A stretch of 64,000 bases of DNA, taken from contig VWZL01001366.1 of assembly GCA_013396915.1 (NCBI GenBank), positions 186,001-250,000 on the forward strand, given 5' to 3'. Position numbers and translations under genes: made by a program. Positions 11,701 to 24,200 of this stretch are shown piece after piece. Numbering within the stretch: the first letter of the stretch is position 1; each line of letters begins with the position of its first letter. This DNA comes from Stercorarius parasiticus. Lineage: Eukaryota; Chordata; Aves; Charadriiformes; Stercorariidae. A model generated the notes under the pieces. It was not told the origin of the DNA and ran no database searches. It was given only the letters and a program-made list of their open reading frames with translations.

Positions 11701-12799
11701 CTTCAGTTTGGCTTTCTGAAATTTGGTAATCATTCCCTAAATGCTAGTGGGAAATCAAAATTACTACATGTAATAACTAACACTTTTTAAAACCCTTCAA
11801 GTGTTTCCAAACTGCCGCCTACGTGCTCTTCTTTCCGGCAACGATGGCTAAAGATTTAGGGTCACTTCCTGGCACCCAGCATGAACTCAGAGCTCCCTTT
11901 GAGTGAGTCAACCTTTACTTTCCTTCCCTGACACTTGCCCTGCGTCGTCGACCGTGAGCTATTTCGTGTGGGGACCACCACTCGCTAACTGGGAGCACGG
12001 TAACCAGCACGGTGGGACATTGACTTTGGTTAGAGCTCTGGGGCCGCAGAATAAAGCAAGTAACAGCAAAGCATTCGGTGGTCAGTAAGAGGTCATGATT
12101 TACTGTGGTGGTGTGAGGGCACATTTTACACATTTATTTCACAGCCCTCCTCCTGCTATTCTTTGGGTGTTCACAGTAACTTACTGCTGTGGCTGAGGAG
12201 AGAGAGAGGCACACCTGAACAAGCTATGGGGTCTCAAATCCCAGTGTTCATCTAGTCTCCACCAAGACTCTTCAACTTCATTTTGGCATCCACATTTACT
12301 TTTTTCAGATTAATATTTTTAATGGTCCTAAAGATCTTTTGCAATAGCTAGTAAGAAAAAAACATGTTAATGAGTAGCTCCAAAGAGAGTCCCTGGGGTT
12401 AGCATTTTTCTATGAAGCAGTCTTATGTGTCTCAATACTGTATGATTTTACTGTGGCCAAAAAATCCCTCAGCTGGCATCCAGCTCAGATTATGAAGTGA
12501 CAGCAGAACTTAATATCTGCAGTAGTCTTCTCAGAGGACTTGCAGACTCTCCTGTCCCGTGGTAAAACCTGCATCTGAATGTCATCCTGTACCCACTCTG
12601 CTTCTAGGTGCCATCTGCAGTTCACCAAGCCAGGAAACATGGTACCACACAAGGCTTGCACCTTACATGCACTAGGGGAGGAAGACAGCCAGACATCTCC
12701 TTCTTTCCTTCCCTCCTTTTCCCTCCCCCTTACCTCCTCCCTTGCTTTCCTCCCTCGTGTCTCCCACACGTAGCAGAAATATCACATGTCCGCTGCCAA
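8722..12799. other. Noncoding stretch, GC-richer near 11000-11230
   Basis: No gene is recognised. A moderately GC-rich segment at about 11000-11230 gives overlapping open frames on both strands (up to 92 codons), which is what GC-rich noncoding DNA produces. The peptides show no domain, and the frames have no plausible splice context. Poly-T runs occur at 9421-9432 and 9567-9580. Confidence 0.55.
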
Positions 12800-13225
12800 G
12801 TCAAACTCGATCATCTAGTCTGACTTCCTCCATAAAACATGCCAAAGCATTCACCGAGCAACTCCCACATCAACACCAACAATTTCTGTTTGGTTAGCGT
12901 GTATATTTAGGATTTGGGATGGCAGAGAATCCATAATAACCCCAGGAACAGTGTCCCAGTAGTCTATTACATCACTATTAAAAACATAGGCTTTATTTCT
13001 AATTGGAATTTGTTTAGCCTCAGCTTCCAGCTACTGAAACTTTTCCTGGCAATTTAAATGTTCATTTGCTTTCACCTCTTAGCATTTTCATTGAAAAACT
13101 AATGAGATTGCCTTCACTGTCTTACTGTAAGTTAGTTTTTGGGGGAGATCAGAACACATTTGAACTCTTCCCATTTTGTCAATATCCTCTGCAAATACTA
13201 ATACCAGAATGAGCGATCTGATGTC
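12800..13225 (-). repeat. Old CR1 LINE fragment, 3' region, antisense
   Basis: The plus strand reads like the reverse complement of a CR1 3' region of the old reptile/bird type: GATCATCTAGTCTGACTTCC near 12809-12828, then a block about a poor-quality stretch of terms ending in a CAGCTTCCAGCTACTG segment near 13021-13036, and a CCCATTTTGTCAATATCCTC segment near 13170-13189. Order and spacing follow the known CR1 layout, so the element points to the minus strand. It is 5'-truncated and heavily diverged, so the insertion is ancient. No target-site duplication is visible. Confidence 0.75.
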
Positions 13226-16200
13226 AGGAATAGTATTATTAGTTGTACTAGTAATTCCTATTTTCTTTTGTTTGATTTACTCATGTATCTTGTTTATTTT
13301 CTCCTTCACTCCAATATACTGAGACCACAAGGACAGCTGAAGGAATAAAAAGAGAAATATATTTGAAAAAGGCTTGTCTGAGCTACTTGAAGGTGCTTAA
13401 TTCTAGCTAAAATTAGTTGGAGTTTAGCACCTAAACTGTTAAGTACTTCTGTTGCCTTTATTCGAGCAAAATGTTATGTCAATGGGAGAAATAAGAGAAT
13501 TAGCTCATCAGTGTTTGATTAAATATTAGCCAGGTAATTTTTAACCTCCATTAATCTATTTATTGAATAAATTGAGTTTAATTTCAGGAAATGACAGCAG
13601 CTGTATTATTCTTACTATTTGAAAACTTACTTGGTTTCAGCATTTTCTGCGCTTCTAGTATACTCGAGTTACAGAAATAGATCCTACAGATGGATTAAAA
13701 CATACCCATGTGTTGAAACCAGGCAATCAGTCTCACATTTTACAGGTATTCATCCAAACAGCTAGGATATAGCTAGCTAAAGGATTATTTTTAATGTGTT
13801 TCTCCGAAGTTCTGTAACCTACTCCGTTCACAAGGCTTATTTGACTGATCTCAGTAAATCTTCAAGCTTAAATGTTTTATCATTTTTCTATCAGGGGTTT
13901 GGGGAGGACGGGTGTGAGAAGACTGATCTTAGATAAGCAATGCAAGTTGGTTAAGAAAGGAGATGGCTGTCATCTGTAGCCTTTCCAGACACAGCAGTAC
14001 AGTTCCAGACAGTCACCTGAGTATTTTCGCTTTGTCTCAACTATAAATCACAGTCTGGTAATGGCCAAGGCTGACACCTTGACATTTTCAAGAAGAGTAA
14101 AAGACCTGATTTGAATGGAAATCAATTTCATTTCACAAATCTTGGGATACTACTCCAAACCTGGTCTTGTTCTTTTTTGTGTCTTATTCAGAATTTCCAT
14201 GATCTTGATAAAGGATTAGTTGTGTTATACAATGACTTTCATTTCCTATGTACAGTTTAAAATTTCAGAAATATGCCTGTGTAAGCAGTGCATCACGGGA
14301 CCTGGTTCCACACAGGCGTGGGAAAGGAACTCCCTTTTCTGACAGCCTGTTGAAGGTGATGGGCACAGCTCCTTTGGCTGACGGTGCAATTTTAACTACC
14401 TTACCTTTTTACCACCTCCACAGGCAGTAGCTAGCCTGCACTGGAAGGAAGGAAAGGCACAGCTCAGAGCGTGCGATCTCACAGCCCTGCTACCCTGGAC
14501 TTGAATGCCTGTGGGGTGCTGTGAGGGGGTGGTAGTGCTGGCACACCAGGTTTTCCCATTGTGCAACAAATTTTCATGCTTTAACTACCTCTCTGATCCC
14601 CAAATGGCCCAGAATTTCTAAAAATCTCTACTGCACTTCTTATTTTTTGAATACAGAAAAAGAAAGACCATGGCAATGGTATCGAAGTTACTTTTTTTTT
14701 TTCGTTTTGCCTGATCTGTAGGAATGTACTGTGAAGGCAAGATATTCCCCGTTCAAGGGGGGAGGAGAATGAGCTTAGCCATTGTAGCACCCACAGTACT
14801 GTTGCACTAAGAAGTGTAAGTAACTACAATCCAAAAATTGTGTTGCTCCAACTGTCTGATATGTAGTACAACAGCTCTTTTGGAGGAAGGCTTGCTGTGG
14901 GAACAGCTCCCTCATGTTGCAGACCATGTAGGGCATGTAGCCACTGCCCCAGCTGAAGGCTTTGAGGTGGCATCAGACCTTCAGTAACTGAAGGTCCAAA
15001 ACCAACAAATACTCTTTCCAATTGTTGCATAAGGAGCTACCACACTGCAAAATTTCAGTTTTCTTACTTGGCAAAACAAACCAAACTGGAGGACACTTCG
15101 GTTAAAAAAAGGAGGGGTGGTGGGGCAGGTGGCATAAAGTAATGCATATATGAGAATTTAAGCCAAACGTCCTTAATGTACAGAGGATTAAAAATGTCTA
15201 ATGGCCATTCTATGTTTAAGCCCCTTAAAAAGGATAGTGTGAAACGTGTAGCGTTGTCTATAGCAACAGGTGTGAAATCAAAGGTAAGGATTTTTCTCTT
15301 TCTGTCTCTCTTGCCTGCTGCACAATACTCCTGAAAAAAAACATAAGAACCTCATTAAAACCGTGCATGTATAACACAGCCTTAGTGCATCGAATGACTT
15401 TCAAAGGCCATAGCTATGTGCCGTCTAGACACTGTCCGTTGGCTTTATCGCAGCACATCTTAAGAAGACGCACAAGACAGCGCTGGTGTCGAAAGAAATG
15501 CTAACAATCTAGCAAATTGGTAGCATCTAGCCCAGAATCTTTTCTCCCTGACAATAGCTACTAGCACATGCCCAGGGAAGAGGATAAGATCAGGAAAAGT
15601 ACAGTAATACCTCCCTGTTGTGTTTTCCTGTCTCCCACAGACTGTAATGCAGTGATTTATAGGGGTTACCAACCTGTTTAAGCACTCTTGGCAGATTTGA
15701 TTCCTTTGTTATGTGCATTTGTTTAATTACTTCTGCTTTAATTGTATGAAGCCTTTTGGTATCATTACAATGGTATCTCTTCTTGATTACAAACATCTCC
15801 ATGTTCTGCAGATCCATTTGTGACTGGGGAGGACTGAGGACATGTTGGAGCCCTGTCTAAGTGGTTTGCATGGACTTCCAAGGCACAACAACTCAATGCA
15901 GACTGCATCATTATGCTCACTTAATTTGTCATCTCTCAGTGTTTTCTTGACAGGTAGAATTTGTAATGTGTAGTTATATGACAGATTTTACCTGGGGCCA
16001 ATGTTTTTTTCTGATACATATAGCTTCTTGGCAAACTTTTCAAGCCACGCACTCTTCGGTACAATGGAGAGATTTTAAGTTGGATTAGATCAGAACTGTG
16101 ACATTTGGCACTGTGATGTTGTCATGACTGTTGTTGTCAGTGAAAATCATGCCCTGCAAGACAGAGGTATCTTGCAGCCTTGTAGTTTCCATAAAGGAAT

Positions 16201-19200
16201 GCTTTGGTCTTGTTAAAGTCAAGGGGAGATTTTGGCATTGGCTTCAGTTGACAAGATGTTATCACGAAATTTAAATGTTTTGAAGAGTGTCCACCATCCT
16301 TACAAAACACTTAAACTATTTCCACTCCTGAAAAGCTCCATACTATGATCTTCATCCTTTTGTACTTAACATACCCCCAGATTACATGGGGGACAACATA
16401 ATGAACGCTGGAAGGCATTTCTCACCATAGCAGCCCTCGTCAGAACATCATACCTACCGAGGCACGGGTTTCAAGGACAAGATGAAAAGTTTACATTGAA
16501 GACTGAGTCAAAGTAGAATACTAGCTCTAGAAAAGGATTTTCAGTCATCTATATTAACAGACTGAAAGGTTCTTTTTAGATTTAAGCAAAGAAATACAAT
16601 ATTTAGCTAGTTTGCTCAGGATCTAAAAATCGCAACAAAAATAGAAACAAATCAAGTGGCCTCACTGTGTATCATTTAACATGATGCAAAACTATCCTGG
16701 CATATTTTTAATGGAAAATGAGTTTAAATATTAACTGTTTAGCTTAAACAGAGATTTTAGCTTTTAATATAGCAGCTTTATTGGATGATTCATGTAGACT
16801 GCACGTGAGCTTTTTAAAGTAACCATAGCATCACAATTTGTAAATTGTATGATTTTACTGAAGGCACTATCTGAAGTAATTCACAGTCCCCATTTTTAAA
16901 ACAGCCGTTGAGTTCTTATTTCATAATCAAAATTTAACATCTAATAGTAAGTGCTGATTTTAGGGGATTAGATCAAATAAAGCTACTCTGCTGTATAGCG
17001 CCAGCTTAATAGGTCGTACTACAACATGGTTGATGAGGCCAATCAAAATGGGTTCATATGGGTACTTGGTATTTCTTTCAGACCTGACTGCACAGTAAGA
17101 ACCTTCAAATTTAATGTTAGTTGATCAGCGCAGTTGTGAGCAATCTATGTAAGACAATCCAGTTCAGCCGGTAGGACTAGGACAAAGTGGGCGACAACTC
17201 CATTGCTATCCCCTTTGCCTAGTCGCGTAAACTGTGTAAAATAAGGGCAGCAGCACTTTTCCCCTATTTGATACTGGGATACATAACTACACAACACAGT
17301 GGAAAAGCAAGCTGTCTGCTTCACAGTCAGCTCAGAAAAACAAATAAGCTTTTGGCCGCAGTAGCCTTTGTGCCCAGTGCCCATTTCTAACCTGGTTACG
17401 CTGCGGGGTGGTTAGTGCAGCCCCAAGCTGAGGCTACGAAAGCCTCTGGAGAGGCATGGGGCATCATTCTGCTCAGCCCTGCGAGCATCCTTGGAGTGCA
17501 GGGCTCGGCCATCTCTGCCTCTGTCTGCAGGACACCTCCTCTGGAGCTCACCCATAGCTTTCGTACAGTTACATGTTAGAACCAGTTAAACTCACTTGTC
17601 CTAGTGATAGCGACTGCTCAGTTTAGTGCTTGGGACTTCAGGGGAGCCCTAAGTCATGAGAAATGTTTAGAAAATGTAGTGAAACTATAGATGTCTCCTG
17701 ACGTTTGCCCCAGGGCACCCTTCCGGTGCCACTCCAGAAGACTGCAAGTCCCTAGGGACTGTGTGACATATCTGCCAGCCTCATATGGATGTCTCAGGTA
17801 CTCCAAGGCATCACAAAGGGTAACAGACACCGACATGTAGGAAACTGAGTCTTGTGGTAGCTGTCCTACTCCATCAGACTCTCATGAGCTTCACAAAATA
17901 TGCAGTTTGTCCAGAAAGGTATCTCCCTTAAAATATTCCAGTGTGATTATCACAACCAGTTTAATTTTTGGAGATTAGATTTTTTGGGGGAAGTCAGATA
18001 AAAGCACAGCGTGATGAAATATGTCAGTGGATACTTGCATGTAGCTCAGGTTTATGTAAGCCAGAGTTTCATATGCAGACACAAGGCAGCATTTGACCAC
18101 TGGTTACTGCTATAATGGTCAGATCATGACTTCTCTTTTTTTTACTTTCTTCTTTATCAGTTTACTGAGTTAGATCCTTGAAAGCTGAAAACCAGTGCAT
18201 TAAAGCCAATTTCCAGCAGTTACAGAAGACATTTGCCTAAAAGTCCCTTACACAATTTGAAGAGACTCAGCACATTCTCGAACTGGCTGAAAAACGAGTT
18301 GCTAACATTTCAGAAATACGGAGCTGAATGAAAGAAAAGCACAAGGTCATTTCTGGTTTCCGTGATGAAAATGAGGCCAAATTCATGACCAGCATAATCA
18401 GGTTCAGGCCCGCTGACTTTAGCAGACCTCACTTATGCCAAGTGTCAGGCTGGCTCATTGAAAATAATACCGCCAGTCCCCCTTTGATCTACGTTACTGC
18501 TAACAAAACCTGTGCATGTGTAGAAAGGTCATGCTCAAATTCTCTATAGATATCAGACACCTCCACCACCTCAATCGAACTACTCACTGGGCTAGGTACT
18601 AATGGTAAGCGTTTACAAGATCAGGATGCTAGCCTCAGACAATATGGAGATACGGAGATCTACATAATATAACGCCTGTGGGGTTTTGTGGAGCTTGTGT
18701 TGGTTTGTTGGGGATTTTTTAACATCTTTTTTTCTTTCTGGAAAAGCTAGAATACTAATAACATTGCTGACTGAATTTTCCTCTTGGTCATCACTTACAC
18801 AGCACTGTGCAGTAGCGATTTATACATAACCCACTTCAGAAGGCACCATACTTAAATAGTATTTCTTATTCAGACAGCATTATTACTAGAACGAGAGCTT
18901 TTTCTGAAAAAGAACTGCCAAATCTGGACTTCACTTACCCAGTCAGAAGAAAAAAAGCCTGTGCAGGGTAAAAAGATGAGGACAATAACATTTCCTAATC
19001 ACACTCTCAGGTTGGAAATGATTTTGCTATCCTAACCCCCTGGAATACTGTTATTTTTTTAGAAGCCTCTCATAAAAATAGTAACGGCAAGAACATTTTG
19101 ACTCTGAATTGCATGCCTATGTGAGAGTCTGAAGCCATGCAGTTTCTAGCATCTGGGCATGAAGTCTCGCTGTTCAGCAAGCTGCTCTGGATGGCATGGA

Positions 19201-20370
19201 TAGCTCTGGCTGTAAGCTGGAAACACCTATGCAGAAGTGACGAATGAATTAAGTGGTTTGTTTGGTTTAATTTTATGTTTCTAACCACAAAGTTTCATTA
19301 AAATCTGTCTTTATCATGCACGCACATAAACAGATGTATGTTCCTTCGTGAAATCGCTGCTGATCTTTTTGACATCAAATCCACATCTCTGACCAAAATG
19401 ATCAGAGATTGGTTTTGTGGTCCTCACAGCAGTAAGCAATATGTGGACATATACATATATGTGTATATATATATGCACATATGTCTTTTTTAATATTTAG
19501 TTCAAAACACTTGTTTGCTTTTGTGTTTGGTACATGCTTTTGTCTGATTTTTTGTGAACTTCTTCGCAGCTGTGCCGAGGAGCCTGGCAGAGCAGTGTGG
19601 TCCACAGCCAAGCCGTTGGTGTGTGCGCCTGTGCCTGTCCAGCTCAGTGAGACACCTGAGGACGGTGTCCTTTGTTCTGCTGCTGGAGGGGGGGGGTTCA
19701 GCTGGGAAAAGCCCCACATCCAGCGCTGGTGTTGCCTGAGAGTGCTATGCTTAGCTCCCAACAGAGGCGTGCTGGGAGGACAGGATGCCTTGTTCCATGA
19801 CTCCTGGGAGCACAGGTCTATTGTGGTGGCCTGCGTGGCTCGTGTAAGGGACTGTGCTCAGGATGTTTTGCTGAGAGCTTTAAACTCATGTCTTCACGTA
19901 GTTCAGGCATTGTGATCTCCAACGTGAGAACTTTGGTGTTTTTCTCTACTAAACTTTTCCCTCGCGTGTGATGGCTTGTGGATGGAAGGAGAAGGAGGAG
20001 GGGAAGGTGACAGGGAAAACCAAGGGTTTGATTGGCGTGCAGTGATTTTGGACTAGCGGGAAGCAGGCACCTCTGCTCTTCAGCCCCCACATACTTCTCA
20101 GTCAATGTGTGTTGAGAGGGGAAAGAAGCCGATATTGTTCCCTCTAAAATTAATTCCCAGTTAGCCAGTTACTCCTGGTTTTTAGCTCAGAGCATACTGT
20201 AATTGCATTTTTCATTTCAGTAATTATAGAGGATATTAAAGTGGATAGACAGTTGTAGCAATCTGGCTCTTTAGACATATCCACTTGTCCAAGATCAAAT
20301 GGCTACAGCATATTTAGGGTTACAGTCTCCTTCTTTTCCTTCTTGTTCTCTACTGCAGTGGATTTTTTTT
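13226..20370. other. Noncoding stretch
   Basis: No gene or clear repeat is recognised in about 7 kb. Small open frames on the minus strand (14581-15030, 15460-15817, 17145-17384, 17654-17836) and the overlapping pair at 19402-19915 lack domains, sensible start contexts and splice sites. An AT/TG simple tract lies near 19440-19475. A TCF/LEF-like AGATCAAAT with a nearby GGATTA occurs near 16959-16980, but such words are common by chance. Confidence 0.55.
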
Positions 20371-20375
20371 TCGGC

Positions 20376-20389
20376 GTTACCATGGCAAC
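20376..20389. promoter_or_regulatory. RFX X-box palindrome
   Basis: GTTACCATGGCAAC consists of two RFX half-sites (GTTACC and GGCAAC) in inverted orientation, two bases apart. It fits the X-box consensus bound by RFX-family winged-helix factors, which control ciliary genes and, through RFX5, MHC class II genes. It lies about 180 bases before a CpG-rich patch. Binding is inferred from the motif alone. Confidence 0.5.
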
Positions 20390-20559
20390 TCTATATCTGG
20401 CTGCCAGCTCTGTCGTAAGTTATTGAACTGAGACTGGCTTTTGGTTTAGCAGATAATTAGGTTCTGTCTCACAGGTTCATTTTCCTGTGACTGGGACGTG
20501 AATATGACCTACAGCTGGCCTCAATTTCAGTGTCACAGACAAAACTTTAACCCTTCCTA

Positions 20560-21150
20560 GTCTCGCCGCTACTGTACCCACCGTGGCGGATGGCGGCGAC
20601 TGCAGAGACTTTCCCAGGGGTGCTGGACACAGTACACCCTCGCTGGTCCTGGGGGCTCGTTGCCCAGGCTGTGCAAATCCCCAGCGAGTGGGGAGACAGC
20701 CCAGCTCGCGCTCACAGGCAGGGGGCGGGCGGAGGGAACAGCATCGCTAGCACCAGATGAATATTGATTGTCTGGTATGTAGATTTGTCGGAAAGGTAAG
20801 TTCACTGCTTGATTAGTGACCCTTTAAATAATAGAAATGCAAAGGGTGGTGGCAGGCATTTTTCGCTTGGCTCAGGAATATGAAATATTTACGAGAGGTC
20901 TGGTTTAGCGCGCCGGGCCCCATCTTCGGCCAGCACCCGTGGCGAGGGAGCAAAGCTGCGGGGAGCCACCACGTTGTTTCCGCATGTAACTCCCTGATTT
21001 TCCTTTTCTCCTCTGGGAGAAGGAGGGGTCAAGCCCGGGGGGGTGCCGGGCACCTGCCACCACAGCCCTTCAGCCCCCAGCACCCTGGCCCTGGGGTGGG
21101 CGCAGGCTGTCCAGGACCTTGCCAGACAGACCCTCGAACTCGCATAATAA
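20560..21150. promoter_or_regulatory. CpG-rich patch, possible small CpG island
   Basis: GC-rich, with roughly 30 CpGs in about 590 bases, clustered at 20562-20600 (TCGCCGC, GGCGGATGGCGGCGAC), 20695-20745 (GCTCGCGCTC, GGGGGCGGGCGG) and 20907-20945 (AGCGCGCCGGG). The surrounding tens of kilobases have few CpGs. This is the strongest island-like signal in the window and could be an enhancer, an orphan CpG island or an unannotated promoter. The overlapping open frames on both strands (78-146 codons) follow from the GC content and show no domains. Confidence 0.4.
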
Positions 21151-21239
21151 GGCCTGAGGGGGAGGAAGATCCACCATTTTCTTCAGCACAGTTTCTCAAA
21201 CCTGCTTGTTTCCAGTGTTCGTATGCAACATAGCATGGT

Positions 21240-24200
21240 CTTAGAGTTTTAGCCATTTCAAGCCAGGGCATAAACCCCTCTTCTCTCTGTGGAAAAACCT
21301 GCAACGAAAGGTATTGGTCGAAGGGCAATTCCACAAGATTTCGCTGGCAGGTATTTCCTGAGTTAGTCCGTGGGATAAGGCAGACTTTTCCTACCCTGGA
21401 AAGAGCAAGGGAGGTTTCTCTCCCAAAGCCGGCATCTCCCAGAGGGTTTTGCAGAGAAGCACAAGACAATTGGTGTAGGCGTCACGTATCTGTTTCTCTG
21501 GGCTATGGCTTCTCGCTGACTATCTGGCAGTGCACACCACAGTGCTGCTGGGACTCGCCCCATCTGCGTTTCCTATTGACGCTCTTCTTTCTGGGGAATC
21601 TCACAATACAAAAAAGAGAGGCTAGCTGCAAAAATTGATGGGCTTCCACCACTATCCATCACAGGGCTCCCACACCCAGGGCATTCTCTGTGTGTGCTAT
21701 GGACGTGTGGATGGAGATGCTGGCAGGGTGGACACTTTTCCTCAGCTTCCCTTCCCCCTCCCCACCAAATTATTTGTGGTGATGTCTCTTGATCGGAAGG
21801 TCAAAGTGTTCAGACAGGGCATCTGTCTTGCCTGTATGGAACGTGTGCTTCTGGGCTAATCTCCCTGCCTGCGTTTGTTGATAAAAAATAGTATGTTTAA
21901 AACCTGCCTATTATAGAGGACAAAGCAAATGACATTTCATAGACCAGAGACACTGACTTCTCATTGAAGATAACACCGAAAGCTACAGATTTAGCATATA
22001 TGTATAACCAAAATGATCAAAAAAGGCCCTCGAGGTATTTCTTGATTAGCATATTTAGTGTGGATTTGACATCCTCGCAACGCTAGCGTAAAAGTTTTGC
22101 TGAAGGGTTAAACTCGGAGTGGGAGTGGGCCGGAGGGAAAGGTCCCCCTTGAATCACAGAAGAGAGATGTGAAACTCCGCATGCCAGTTGGCTGATAAAT
22201 TATCCAACTGCTGGGTGTTAATGAACACTGCCATGTGTGGGACCCCACAGCTCTGAGCTGGGAAGCTGGTTGATATCGCATCAGCAGCATGTTACAACAT
22301 ATCAGTGGTATATTACTTTTTTAAAAAAAAGAAGTAAAATTACCACCAAGGGAACATTTTCCATTATAAATATAATCACTGAAAATTTATTTCTTTGTGT
22401 GTAAGCAATTTTTTATATATATATTTTTTTGGGGGGGGGCAGTTTTTATAACCAATAAACAGACTAAGTAGTTTCAGTTTTTGTTTAGAGTTGGTTTCAG
22501 TGTCTGGCCCTCATATCTTGGCATAGTCCCGTAATGTTTCATCTGCGATCAGAGTTTAAAGCCAAATGAAACACTGTTTTCATTGGAACCATTAGAGAAA
22601 TCAAGCAAATATTGCCAGTGGGATTAAGTTTTATAAAATATAGATAAGAAATCTGAATGTTTGGCCTAGAGCAACCTGACCTTGTCCCAACAACATTTGC
22701 AAATGAGGGCGTGCAAACCAGCTCACAAGGCGGGGTGGGGTGGGGGGAAGAAAAAAAAGGGGAAAAAAAAGCCAGGAAGATTGCATTGTTGCCATTTCAC
22801 AATTTCCAGCTTGAGCAGCTTGAATTCTTAAACCAAGAACCCTTATTGTAGGTAATTAAGCCCGCTACCCACCACAATATATAGTGTTTACCACAACTGG
22901 CAGCAAATTAGTCTTCTGGCCAGAGGATGCAAAGCTGGCAAGTCCTTCTGAGTCCCCAAAGTCCTTCCATAGCTGGTGCTCTCTAATGTGAAAGACGGAG
23001 ACTTGCAGGATCTGGCCTATTCTCAGCTGCTGAGACCAACATACTTCTGTTTCTTCCTGAAACAATTGCTAAAAATCGAACAAAAGAAGAAGTTCAACCA
23101 AACAAGAGAAAATTACAGCACTTCTTGCAATGTAAGGCTTTCTTTGCTGTCTAAAACCTTTTTCCCCCACTTTACATCATGTCTACAAAAGAAAAAATAA
23201 ACCAAAACAAATAAAAAAAACCAAACAAAAAAACCACCACCCCAAATTCTATTTTGTGACATTCCTGCAAATGTATGGATTTACTGATAAAAGATTTCAG
23301 TATAACGGGGCTGGAAATGGTGGGAGTCTTTCTGCCGTCTAAATTTATTCATCCTAATTAAATGTTCTTTACTACCCTCTGACAGAACCTGCCTCTACAT
23401 ATTGCCTCTTTGGTGGAGTTTGGCTGCTAAACTCAGTTACGTGGAATCATGTCTGAGTTATGTACCTTGAATGGACTGTGAGAATACTTCCTCAAGTATG
23501 CCTCATCCTTTTGATTTCTTATCACTTTTTATCCTGATGAGGTACTTTGAATAGTACTTCAAGGGGAGCAAAAATAAGTCCCTTAATTTAAATATTTCAT
23601 TGTGACAGCAAAGTGCTTCAGATACTTGGATCAGTTCCTCAGATCCATAACAGACTAGAAGTAATAAAAAATATTCTGGTTTAAAATCAGAAACTACTTG
23701 TTTTTTCCTTTGGTTCTTTAAATTTTAAACTAGCATTTTCTTTTTTTGCTTAGATTATCAGGCAAATGGAAAAAAAATAATACCATAGAATTAAAGAAAA
23801 CTCTCCTGAAACTAATGGTCAAGCGTGATGTAATTCATAAATTGACATGAATAAGAAAGAAAATATTCAATTACAACATATACCAAAACTGAGCATAAGA
23901 GTGTGATCTTTAAAGATCAAACTTGATATTTATGATGTAACTTAAAAACCTAGCTATGGTTCAAATTTTTTCAAAAGAAAAATGATTATTTTTTCCAAAA
24001 TCAAATTGTTGTTTCCATTCAATAGTTGACAATACACGATAGTAGAATCCAAGAGATGATGCATCACCAAACCAAATTACAGCCTGTAATCTATGTAATG
24101 AAGAATGGTATTTTCAAAGTTTCATTTTTGCTGGTTTTCTGAAAACTCTTCTTTATTAAATACAAAACCTGCATAAGACATCCTTTTGTTTCAGCTCTGT

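Noticed and set aside
19402..19915. Overlapping open frames of 144 codons (+) and 119 codons (-)
   Set aside because: Two long frames on opposite strands over the same moderately GC-rich DNA, neither with a domain or splice context. The minus frame ends in a run of residues made by the adjacent TA/TG repeat.
20710..20730. CTCF-like word around GGCAGGGGGCGGGCGG
   Set aside because: It shares the G-rich core but mismatches the C-rich half of the CTCF consensus. A GC-box/SP-type site in a CpG-rich patch is simpler.
21029..21469. 146-codon minus-strand open frame, the longest in the window
   Set aside because: It lies across the GC-rich patch, overlaps a 117-codon plus-strand frame, is rich in P, G and R as expected from GC content, and matches no family I know.
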